Shown here: in pieces, positions 33,199 through 43,634 of the stretch | Numbering within the stretch: the first letter of the stretch is position 1 | Layout: every line of letters begins with the position of its first letter | Assembly (NCBI RefSeq): GCF_040958095.1 | Contig: NC_091185.1 | Span: forward strand, 20,137,218 to 20,201,217 | Source of the DNA: Procambarus clarkii | Lineage: Eukaryota > Arthropoda > Malacostraca > Decapoda > Cambaridae | Length of the DNA stretch: 64,000 nucleotides | Direction: 5' to 3' | Notes under the pieces: generated by a model | The model's input: the letters and a program-made list of their open reading frames with translations, nothing else | Told to the model about the DNA's origin: nothing | The model's database searches: none | Made by a program: the position numbers and the translations under genes

Positions 33199-36100
33199 CA
33201 AAGTAAAAGAAGGAAAGAAAGTTAAGTGGGATGGTGGGTTTGGGTAAAAATATACAAAAGGAGAAACAAAACTACATCTGAAAGGTTAGGAAAAGGATAA
33301 TATATTCAACAAACTACATCTGAAAGGTTAGGTTAAAGGGTTGGGGAATAAGAACATATGATAGAACCTACCAAATACACTAAGATTACAAGAGGTTAGG
33401 TTAAGGGGTTGGGGAATAAGAATAAATGATAACAAACATAATAAATACAACTTATGAGCAACTTGATGAACTTTAACAAATAACCCTTGATCTGCAAAAA
33501 TGACCATTTGAGAAATTGGCCCTTGAAACGAGTAAGTTCCCATATATAACAAAAATCCTTTGAAATGGTTAAATACCCCAATCTTAAACAAATGACACTT
33601 GAAATGCAAAAACGTCCATTTGAGAAATTATCCCTTGAAATGAGTAAATGCCCATATATAACAAACATTCTTTGAAATGCTTAAATATCCAATCTCTAAC
33701 AAATAGCACTTGAAATGCATAAGTGACCATTTGAGAAATTATAATTCTTTGAAATGCTTAAATATTCAATCTCTAACAAATAGCACTTGAAATCCATAAG
33801 TGACCATTTGAGAAATTAACTAAAGAAATGAGTAAATGAATATGAGACAATGATTGACGAGACACAAAAGACAAGAAGGAATACTTATGTAAGTTAGATC
33901 ATGTCTGGTTTGACTAGATAAGATAGGATACATCAGTTTGGGAATGTAAGATTAAGTTAGGTAAAGCAAGTTAGGTTAGGATAGGTAAGATAAGTTAAAA
34001 TAAGTTAGGTTAAGCAGGTTAAGTTAGGTAATGTAGGTAAGTTAGGTTAAGCAGAATAAGTTAGGTAAGTTAAGTTAGGATAGGTAAAGTTAGGTTAAGT
34101 TAGGTATGATTGGTAATGTAAGTTATGTTAGGATAGGTAAAGTTAGGTAAGATAGGGAAGGTAAGGTAAGTTATGTTAGGATAGGTAAAGTTAGGTTATG
34201 AAAGTTAAGTTAGGTAAGATAGGTAAAGTTAGGTAAAATAGGTTAAGCAGGTTAAGTTAGGAAAGGTAGGTAAGGTAAGGTAAGATAGGTAAAGTTAGGT
34301 AAGATAGGTAAGGTAAGGTAACATAGGTTAAGTTAGGAAAGGTAGGTAAGATAGGTAAAAGTTAGGTAAGATAGGTAAGATAGGTTAAGCAGGTTAAGTT
34401 AGGAAAGGTAGGTAAGGTAAGGTAACATAGGTAAAGTTAGGTAAGATAGGTAAGATAGGTTAAGCAGGTTAAGTTAGGAAAGGTAGGTAAGGTAAGGTAA
34501 CATAGGTAGAGTTAGGTTAGGTTAGGTAAGATAGGTAAGGTAAGGTAACCTAGGTAAAGTTAGGTTATGCAGATTAAGTTAGGTAAAGCAAGTTAGGTTA
34601 GGATAGGTAAGATAAGTTAAATAAGTTAGGATAAGTAAAGTTAGGTTTAGGAACGTTACGTTAACTAAGTAACATTGGGTGGAGAGGATAGGTTACGTAG
34701 GTTTGAACAGTGTAGTTCAGAGAACAGTTTTAGGGTAAAGCAACTAAGAAAATATGTTTTAACAGAAATGCAGGTTTGGTATGAAAAGCTGAACTAGTTA
34801 CATTTTGAAGAGAAATTTTATGACTGAAGATGTCTTAAAGTATAACATGATGGAAGAAGGAGAGTTTCTTTGGTGAACGAAGGTGTCTTAGAGAACAACT
34901 TTGGGAGAACAAAGGTGAATTAGAGATTACTTTGATGACTCTGAGAATAACTCTGGTCAACGAATATGGATTGGAAAGTTTCTCTAATGAACGAAGGTGA
35001 GTTAAGATTAACTTTTATGATTTAGAGAACATCTTTGGTAGCTCTGAGAAAGACTTTGTTGTCTTAGAGAATAACTTTGATGAATAAAGATGTTTTGGAA
35101 AGTTTCTCTGAAGAACGAAGGTGACTCTGAGAATAACTTTGATGTCTTAGAGAAGAACATTGATGGCTTAGAGAGAATATCTTTGATGAAAGATGATGTC
35201 TTGGATTAACTTTGACGTCTCTTGGATTAACTTTGATGACTGAGAGTGAGTTAGAGATTACCTTTGTTAACTCTGAGAATAACTTTGATGAACAAAGATG
35301 TTTTGGAAAGTTTCTCTGAAGAACGAAGGTGACTCTGAGAATAACTTTTGTTAGCTCTTTGAATAACTTTGATGCCTTTGAGAATGACTTCTGAGAACAT
35401 GGGTAGTATTTGAATGCGTCTTTGATGTAATGAAAAGTAACTTTGATGACTTAGAGAGAATATCTTTGATGAAAGATGATGTCTTAGAATAACTTTGAAG
35501 ACTTTGAGAACAAGTTTGTTAGCTCTGAGAAAGACTTTGTTGTCTTAGAGATTAACTTTGAGGAGTTAGAGAATGTCTTTGATGAATGGAAGTGAGTTAG
35601 AGAATAACATAACATGACTGAGAATAACTTTTATGAACAAAGTGAGTTACAAAATAACTTTGATGACTCTGTGAATAACATTTGATGACTTTGAGAACAA
35701 GTTTGATAGCTCAGAATAACTTTGTGGACAAAGTGAGTTACAAAATAACTTTGATGACTCTGTGAATAACATTTGATGTCTTTGAGAACAAGTTTGATAG
35801 CTCAGAATAACTTTGTGGACAAGAGATTAACTTTAATGAACAAAGACGTCTTAGAAAGTTTCTCTGATGAATGAAAAGGATGTCTTTGAGTGCAACTTTG
35901 ATGTCTTTGAGTAAGTCCTTGATGTCTCGAAGAGTGTCTTTGACTATATTTCTTACTTAACGACATATAATTTAGTTAGGAACAACGATGAATATGACTA
36001 TTCTAGCGAAGTGAAAGGTTACTTTAGTTAAGAACAGTGTTGAACGAGGCTATTTCTGACTATTTTAAAATGAGAGAAGTGATATTTCAGTTAAGAAATG

Positions 36101-39100
36101 ACAAGGAAACATGATGAAGTAACTATTTTTTAGTTGACCGATGAATACTTTTAGTTATGGAAAAAGACAAGACATGACGAAAGTGGCTATTTTAGTGCTC
36201 AACAAAGTATAAAATGTCAGTTAAGAATGACGATGATAGATATCTGTGACTATATTTTCTTATTTGACGAAAACATAATGGTTGTTACGAAATGATGAAC
36301 GAGACTATTTTTAGTTGACCGATGAATACTTTTAGTTGAGCAAAAGACAAAACATGATGAACATGACTTTTTCTGATGATTGGCGGATAATTTTTAGATA
36401 AGAAATGACAATGAAACATGAAGAACACGGTTATTTTCTGATGACTGGGGAATAAGTTTAGTTAAGAAATGATGAAAGTGACTTTTTCTGATGATTGGCA
36501 GATAATTTTAGTTATGAAATGACAATGAAACATGATGAACACGGTTATTTTCTGATGAATGGGGAATATGTTTAGTTAAGAAATGATGAAAGTTATTATT
36601 TTTAGTTGATTGACGATGGATAAAAGCTAGTTATGAACAGTTTTGGAAAGTTTCCTTTGACAATTTTTTCTTGATGAAACATAGCGCCTGTTAAGAAAGT
36701 GCTGAAAAAAGTTTCCTTTGACAATTTTTAGCTAAGAGAAAGGTTGTTTTAGTTAAGAACAGTGTTGAACGAGGCTATTTCTGACTATTTTTAGTTGACT
36801 GGATAATAAGTTTAGTTGAGAAATGACGAAAGTGACTATGTTTTTAGTTGATTGGCGAAAGATTTTTTAGTTATGAAATGACAATGAAACATGAAGAACA
36901 CGGTTATTTTCTGATGACTAGGGAATAAGTTTAGTTATGAACAGTGTTGGAAAGATTCCTTTGACAATTTTTTGGTTGATTGGATAATAAGTTAGTTGAG
37001 AAATGAGGAAAGTGACTATGTTTCAGTTGATTGGCGAAAGATTTTTAGTTAAGAAGTTACAAGAAAGGTTTGTCTTTGTAAATTTGGAACTGAATAAAGT
37101 GTAGATTTGTTTAAGAACATGGCTGGTAGAACTATTAAGTTGACTACGAGAATTACTTTGACATAGTTTTTGCAAATAAAAACTTGGTGACTAAAATTGT
37201 TGAGGAAACTGTATTGCTGATGCTAATATTTGACAAAGAACTAGTTAGTGAATGGAAGAAACAAAGAACATAAAAAAAATGAGGTTAAGTAAGGGAATGA
37301 ACACAGTGAACATACGGTGAACACAGAAAACACGTAAGAAAAAGTTGATGAATACAGTGAACATGCTGGGAATATGAACTTATAGAGAATATGAAGACAT
37401 GATAAGGAACATAGGGAATACAAAGAATGAACACTGAACGTGTGAAGAACAAGCTAAGAACATTGAGAACATGAATATTGAGTATAAAAAGTTATACAGA
37501 GAACATATGATGCACATGAAAATATGACAAAGAACATAGTGAACATACGGGGAAAATGGCAGAAAAAATTTGAACTGAGCTTGCTGTGAACATTTATAGA
37601 ACATGGAATGAACACAGAAAACATGGAAAAAATGTGAAGAACACAGCTGAATATAGAGAAAATATGCAAATACAGGGGGACAAGAGCTGGAGCTCTGTAA
37701 CTGACTTGATCTTATTTACTACGTCTGAAATATGACTGTTTAAAATTTCAGGGGGATTGGACTGTTAGTAGCGAAAATGTGGTCTCTGTCAAATTTGGGT
37801 CTTTAATTGGACTCTGATTAATTTCGATCATGAACTGGACTCTGAATATTTTGGCACAAAGTAGACTCTGGCGAATTTTGCTAGAAAACTGGACTCTGAT
37901 GAATTTCGATCAAGAACTGGACTCTGTCAAATTTTCACAGATTACAGGACACTGATGAAATTTGCTAGAAAACTGGACTCTGATGAATTTCGATCAAGAA
38001 CTGGACTCTGTCAAATTTTCACAGATTACAGGACACTGATGAAATTTGCTCTCAAAGTAGACTCTGGCGAATTTCTGTTGATAATTGGACTCTGATGAAA
38101 TATGAGCTGAATACTGTCTCTGACTAATTTTGCTCACAAAGTAGTCTCTGACGAATTTCTGTTGATAATTGGACTCTGATGAAATATGAGCTAAATACTG
38201 TCTCTGACTAATTTTGCTCACAAAGTAGACTCTGACGAATTTTGCTCTCAAAGTGGACTCTGTTCATTTTTAGGTATAAACTGGACTCTGATGAAATATG
38301 AGCTTAAAACCGGGCTCTGTTCAATTTGGTCTTTACAGATGAAATAGCCGTAAATGGATATAAAACTAAGTGTTATGGATAAGTTGTCTGTTTTCCTTAA
38401 CAAAACATCTAAGACAATATTCTCTGAAAATGATCCTTTTACAAATTCGGTCATAAATATATAAATAAACTTCTATGATTATTTGAAACTCTGAAAATAG
38501 TTGTAAGGAAATAGGAGGAGGAGAGAGAGAGAGAGAGGAGGGATGGTCGAGATATTATGAAGAAGATAAGATAAGATAAGAGGTCTGGCTGGCCGGGCGT
38601 AAAGTAAATAAAGGTGACGCGACAGATTGCGAGGTAAGGGGGGAGGGAGGGGGGTGTGATGTACGAAACCCTGAAAACCCTGGCCCGCACAGGTGATTTT
38701 CGAAATTTACCTGAAAAACTATGGCTTACATAGACGATATTTGTAAGTTGAAAACATGTAAAATATGTCCGTAGAGTTCTCCTGGAAACCCTAAAGAGCT
38801 ACATATGTTACTTGAATTTGTTCCATAAGCCCTTAACAAACTTCTATGTCTTGGAAATTATTTTTCTCATAAGAACTTTAACAAATTAGTATGACATTAT
38901 TTTTCATTATAAGAATTCCCTAATTCCAAATCTGTGACTCCCCAAATTCACCTGAAAACCCTGGCCCGCACAGAGGAATCCTGAAAACCCTGGCCCGCAC
39001 AGGGGAATCCTGAAAACCCTGGCCCGCACAGGGGAATTTTCTCCCAGAAAAAAAAAGGAGCCTGTGGACTGCGCAGTCCACAGGGGTCCTCTCCCAAAAA

Positions 39101-39135
39101 AAAAAAGGAGCCGCTGGACTGCCATCCCTACTACT
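33199..39135 (-). repeat. Right arm of giant palindrome
   Basis: Inverted copy of 26880-32808 with the same block order mirrored. It lacks 21 bp near 33315 and 56 bp near 37960, and gains an 86-bp tandem unit at about 33712-33797. Confidence 0.9.
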
Positions 39136-39142
39136 GAGGGCA
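39136..39142. repeat. Direct repeat (candidate TSD) right of giant palindrome
   Basis: GAGGGCA is identical to 26874-26880. Flanking sequence beyond it (CATGGTACCATCTTAGC...) is unrelated to the left flank. Confidence 0.65.
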
Positions 39143-39337
39143 TGGTACCATCTTAGCTGTGTGAGGCTACAAACCTCACCTGGGTCTCCTCCTGCTTACC
39201 CTAGGCCCGGAGGGGAGTACCATCCACAACCACCCTGGTCCGTGTGTCAGGACACCACGCCAGCCACCCCTTGGTCCCAGCTGACCACGTGAACGAAGTG
39301 GGAGGACCCCCACTTCACCATCTACTGCAGCAGCAAG

Positions 39338-41640
39338 TTTTTTTTCTTTATTTTTATTTTTACTTGCACGAATGCAATTAACTACAATAAAACAGAATAC
39401 AATATAAACATGCAAGCAAAGAAAAAAACATAGTAACAATCAACAAATTAAACATAGGAGCACCAGCCTAAAGGACCGACAATAAAGCACATCACGAATT
39501 AAATACACATAATACACAGTAACAAAACACAGAACCACCGGTCTGAAAGGCCGCCAGCAAAACAGGAACATGAATCACCAGGAACAAGATAATATGAAAT
39601 GTGCAATACAAAACAATACACACAAAAAACACAGAAAATATTTACATAAAGGAAACACAGGCTATATAAAAAAAAAACAAGACAGGAACAAGCAAAGAAT
39701 CAGCCCGAAGGGTCTCTGCAAAACACAAACGAGCGCACCAATAACACAAACAAACCAAAACAGGCCCATGCAGGAGCCAAGAGGAAACACCCACATGCGC
39801 ACACACAATGCCACCCCCCTCCCCTCGCGCACGTAGTCATCAGGCAAACAGAGCACGGACTACTGATACTTTTCTGGAAACCGAGATGCCGGGAACCATA
39901 AACAATACGCCTCCCAAAGCAACTGGGCGTTCTCCGGAACCTGAGAACCGTAATCCATATCCGGCCGAGGCATTAAGTTCGGCACACCCTGGATAAAACA
40001 CCGTCCTCGCGGAACCCAAACGCAAGTAGGATCCCACGGAACCGGGAGCACGCGCTCAAGTGTGTGAAAACGCACAGTGTAAAAAGTATGCACGTCCCCG
40101 GAGGCCAAGACGATAGGTAAATGGTTCACTTCAGGGGGGCCTGGGACAAGACGGCTCACTCAGAGACACCGCAAAGGCCGCCTCATTACCCATGGGATGA
40201 CGTGCCTGCTGGGACCCCCCACGACGGGCATCCTTCTTCAGCACCATGACGATGCCACGGCGAGCACCAGTACCCACCGCATCGACAGCAGGAGGAGCTA
40301 CCTCCTCCCACCGCGGAGAACCGTCCGCCGAAGGCAGAACCAAAGGCACCGCAGAGAGACAGGCACCTAAATCACCAGCAACACCAGGCACATGGACCTC
40401 CGCCACCACCAACCGCTCGGAGTGCGAGGCAACCTGAACCACCTCCTCGACACTCGAAGCCTCACCGTCACTGAAGTCACCCACATCCGCCCAGGCAGAA
40501 GACGAACGCCGGGAACGCTTGGGCACCAGTCGTACATCATCAGAGCTGGAAGCAGATCCTGAAGCACGGGCCCCACAAGCCGGGCGGACTGACGCACGAC
40601 GCAAGACGGCAGCAGCCTCAACCACTGGGGGAACCGGACCGCACACAGCAGGTGGCCCTGCCACCCCAACATCCAGCACAGTCGGAACACAAGGCAAGGG
40701 CGTAGGGCCAGGAGCAGGAGCAGAAGACGAGGAAGAGAAGAGCGCCGACGAAGCACGGAGATTGCCCAGAAGGCCTACGGGAGCAGCAGGGACAGCGACA
40801 GGATCAGGATGAACATCCGACGGCACGGCAACACCCGGAGGAGGGTCCACAACAACTGAGAAAAGGACGGGTGCCGCAGGGGAAGCCGAAGCAGTTAACG
40901 GGACACTCACTTCCTCACCCCCGGAGTCCTCCTCCAGAGGGAGCGGCGGGAAATTCTTCTCCTGGAACAAGTTGACGGGAGCAACCAAAGCCGCAGTGCA
41001 CCCGGCAGCCTGATGCCCCAATAGGCCACACCGAAAACAGGTACGGGGCTGCTGGGCATAAATACACCTGGACGTAGTACCCCATAAGCCGGACAGAGGA
41101 TGGTATATCCGACCGTAGGGGCATCCCCAGGGTATTTATGTTCGTCCGCAAACCTGCATACTTCCCCAAGGAGAGCGTGTTCACCCGCACACTGAATACA
41201 GCTCTAAACATCTGGAAGTAACGGCGGAATAGGTCTTCGGGAAACTCCAGGGGTGCCCCGTGCAAACTGACATATGTCAGGGCACCACTACGGTCCGAGA
41301 TAAACACAGATCCGGCACCACCCGGCATCGGCAACGAATGCCCCTCATATCGTCGGAGGAAGTCACGGTATTCCTCCTCCCTCACGAACTTGAGAATAAC
41401 CCAAGTAGCAGTTACAAGCTCCACATTGAAGATGGCAATCACTGGGACACGGAGCATGTCACACATAGCAGTCTCGACTTCACGGTATCCAGCACGGCCA
41501 GTGAACTCCAGGCCCACGGAGTTCACCCTCACAACAAGGGGGATAGATGGCCGCCTATCGCAAGCTCACCACGTCACCACGTAGCCAGGCAGCAACAGCA
41601 GAGAGGGCAGAGACGCCCACACCCCCTGACGACTAAAGCG
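39338..41640 (-). mobile_element. ORF1-only LINE derivative, copy A
   Basis: A minus-strand element of about 2.3 kb has a 5' leader, one gag-like ORF, a 3' UTR with two hairpin-like GC motifs and an A-rich tail (T-run at 39338-39361, interrupted by C and A). No endonuclease or RT sequence lies between ORF1 and tail. The 5' limit is set by loss of similarity to the copies at 46.0 and 47.6 kb, at about 41640. No clear TSD was found. The left flank (39143-39337) is GC-rich and not recognised. Confidence 0.78.
39860..41563 (-). pseudogene. Gag-like ORF1 of copy A (CCHC), frameshifted, start lost
   Basis: The N-terminal region (RVNSVGLEFTGRAGYREV..., from about 41532) is collinear with the copy at 47.76 kb. 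The equivalent of its ATG is ATA here. After MGYYVQVY a one-base insertion (TATTTATG against TACTATG) shifts the frame just before the knuckle CFRCGLLGHQAAGC (about 41035). The NFPPLPLEED motif, a Pro/Ala/Val-rich region, a basic patch (VPKRSRRSS) and a second frameshift near 40150 follow. The protein ends in FPEKYQ and TAG at 39860-39862. Confidence 0.78.
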
Positions 41641-41780
41641 GCAAACAACCCTCAACGACCAGTAAAATGAACAGTAAAATGTGTACTTGGATGAAAAAAC
41701 GATTCTTCGCGGCAGGGGATCGTATTCCAGGGACCTGCCCGAAACGCTACGCGTACTAGTGGCTGTACAAGAATGTAACA
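41641..41780. other. Flank of copy A, unassigned
   Basis: Contains ACCTGCCCGAAACGCTACGC; no coding signal. It may belong to another interspersed repeat, but there is no second copy here. Confidence 0.35.
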
Positions 41781-41797
41781 ACTCTTGTATATATCTC

Positions 41798-41885
41798 AAA
41801 AAAAAAAAACATATACGTACATATACATATACACATACATGTATACATACATATACACACACACACACACATGCATTCACATACA
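41798..41885. repeat. A-run and (CA/TA)n microsatellite
   Basis: A 12-bp A-run is followed by alternating ATACATATACAC and a (CA)9-like tract. This is the usual 3'-tail type of sequence; an adjacent retroelement end is possible. Confidence 0.75.
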
Positions 41886-43621
41886 TTTGTCTCTTACTCT
41901 GACAGGGTGAGATAGCTGATAGAGAAACTAGTGTGCAATTAAAAACTTAATCACTGAAGGTGATGAAGGTGCTTTTACAAGCTCAGGTTATATAGTTACA
42001 TCACATACATACATTGTATAATTGATACATTACATGGTTAATCTTGGGTATAAGTCCAATATATCATCAAGTGTTCAAGTACTCATATAGTAATTACACA
42101 GTTCAGCATACCTTAGCCCAGGAGGGCGAAAGTCAGTCAATATGGGACATTCTACAATATAATGTTCAAGAGAGTACATGTTTTCTCTTTCACAAAGTTG
42201 ACACATTGTGTACTCGACATTTGGGTTTTGAGAAAGCTTTGAGCTTTGAGTTTTGTGAACTGTTGACAGGTTGTCTTTGGTGTAATGCGTGGTGTACTGT
42301 GAAGGATTCCGTGAGAATTAAAGTCATTAACGCCACTGGGGGACATCATTGCTTAACGAGGGCATTGTTGTGTTGTTGAACAGCGTTGTGAGTAACATAA
42401 ATTTGTGGGTGCAGTTACCTGTCCGTGTGACAATTAGTTGTGCACCCCTAGCTAATTTGTGTAATTAGCAGCTGTCAGTGAGTTCACGCAGTGGTGAGGA
42501 AGTGTCGGAAGGAAGACTAACGTAATGTTAACGAATTAACGAGCCGTCGTTAATTAAGTGATTGATTAACGTAAGGGGTTGACTACCTGTCATAGGCAAA
42601 GTCAATTGAGCTGTCATAGCTGTCATAATTTGTTGGACTGATCGTATCTGTCTGCGGGCAGGGGATTAAACACTAGAGTAGCTGATTAAGGGAGTTAGCA
42701 CCCGCCACTTGGTGAATTCACAGTGTTGATGTTGGTACTTACACAGGGTGTAGAGTAACCTTGTGTAGTAGAGTAATATTACCCTCGTTAAGGTAATTTT
42801 GTCGTAAGACAGGAATGACACCTGTCAATTGGGTGACAGCAGTGTCTATCATAATTCTTCTGAATTAATAGGCAGTCGGTGTGGCGGTAATTAACTGGGA
42901 ATTACTCACTGAATTCTTAACGTCTCGAGTGTAATGTAATTAAAGGGCTTTCGAGTCATTGGTGTCATTTGAGCGTCGTTGAGACACGATTATGTTAACG
43001 TAAATTGAATTGTTGCTGACCACTGTGGACAGTCGATTAACGTAAATTGTATTAAATTCAATTAGTGTACTTTTTAGTATTGTTGTTGTCTTGAGAGACA
43101 AGAGTTAATGAAGGTTTTATTACGGGGGTCATTATTGTTGGATCACCCGCCTAGTTACTTAGTACCTCGCTGGGAGGGCCGCGAGAGTCATTCAAGATTT
43201 GTGATTATAGTATATTGTGCACTGTGAGGGCCGTGACATATAGTGATTGCAAGCTTGCGTCGCCAGTGGGCACCACTCTGTTCAGTTAGTGTCATTATTG
43301 AGTCAGCGACGACGGAAAGAATTCCGTGGGTCCGTGAGGTTGTTGACTAAGCTGTTACTAAATGTGCCACTGGGAGACAGTAAAGTAACGTAAACTCGAT
43401 GTTGTAGTGGTGCTAGATTTTTGTTGAATAAATTGTTATTGTTCGATAAATGGCGTTTAAGTTCAATCAATCTTATTGTCCCACTTATGTTCTGCAATGC
43501 CTTGCATGCTTATGTGTAAATTGAGTTTGTTCCTAGAGCTCGAGTCCGATTCATAGCTCCACACTTCAAGAAATTCGGAGTGAGTTCCTGTCAACCTCCC
43601 TTTATTAGTTTTTACTAGGAG
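41886..43621. other. 1.7 kb without supported gene
   Basis: A 111-codon plus frame (42044-42379) has no recognisable family, although KVDTLCTRHLGFEKALSFEFC reads protein-like. 42.4-43.6 kb is rich in TTAACG and GTAATTAA words and contains an AATAAA at about 43426, followed by a T/G-rich stretch. It could be an LTR or leader of an unidentified retroelement, but no second copy is present. Confidence 0.35.
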
Positions 43622-43634
43622 TCAACAGCCCAAG
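43622..43634. repeat. Target-site duplication, left, copy C
   Basis: TCAACAGCCCAAG; its partner is TCAACGGCCTAAG at 46043-46055 (11 of 13 identical). Confidence 0.6.

Larger units (their letters stand above)
26880..39135. mobile_element. Giant Foldback-like palindromic element, 12.26 kb
   Basis: Two inverted arms of about 5.93 kb (26880-32808 and 33199-39135) surround a 390-bp centre. Positions pair with a coordinate sum near 66,010. Aligned stretches differ by about 1 base per 100 or fewer where I compared them: at 27.1 kb against 38.9 kb, one mismatch in ~130 bp. Three indels separate the arms: 21 bp extra in the left arm (about 32675), an 86-bp extra unit in the right arm (about 33712-33797), and 56 bp extra in the left arm (about 28000). 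The arms consist of successive tandem-repeat blocks, as in Drosophila Foldback elements, but are far longer. A 6-7 bp direct repeat flanks the whole. No transposase ORF is seen. Confidence 0.8.

Noticed and set aside
26880-39135. Interpretation of the palindrome as a long-read folding or assembly artefact
   Set aside because: Not excluded, but made less likely by repeat-unit indels of 21, 86 and 56 bp between arms, scattered substitutions and a matching direct repeat at both outer edges. Raw reads would decide.
39324-41780. Target-site duplication for gag-only copy A (ACTGCAGCAGCAAG left of the tail)
   Set aside because: No convincing partner was found near the 5' end; TGTACAAG at about 41764 is too short and too far.
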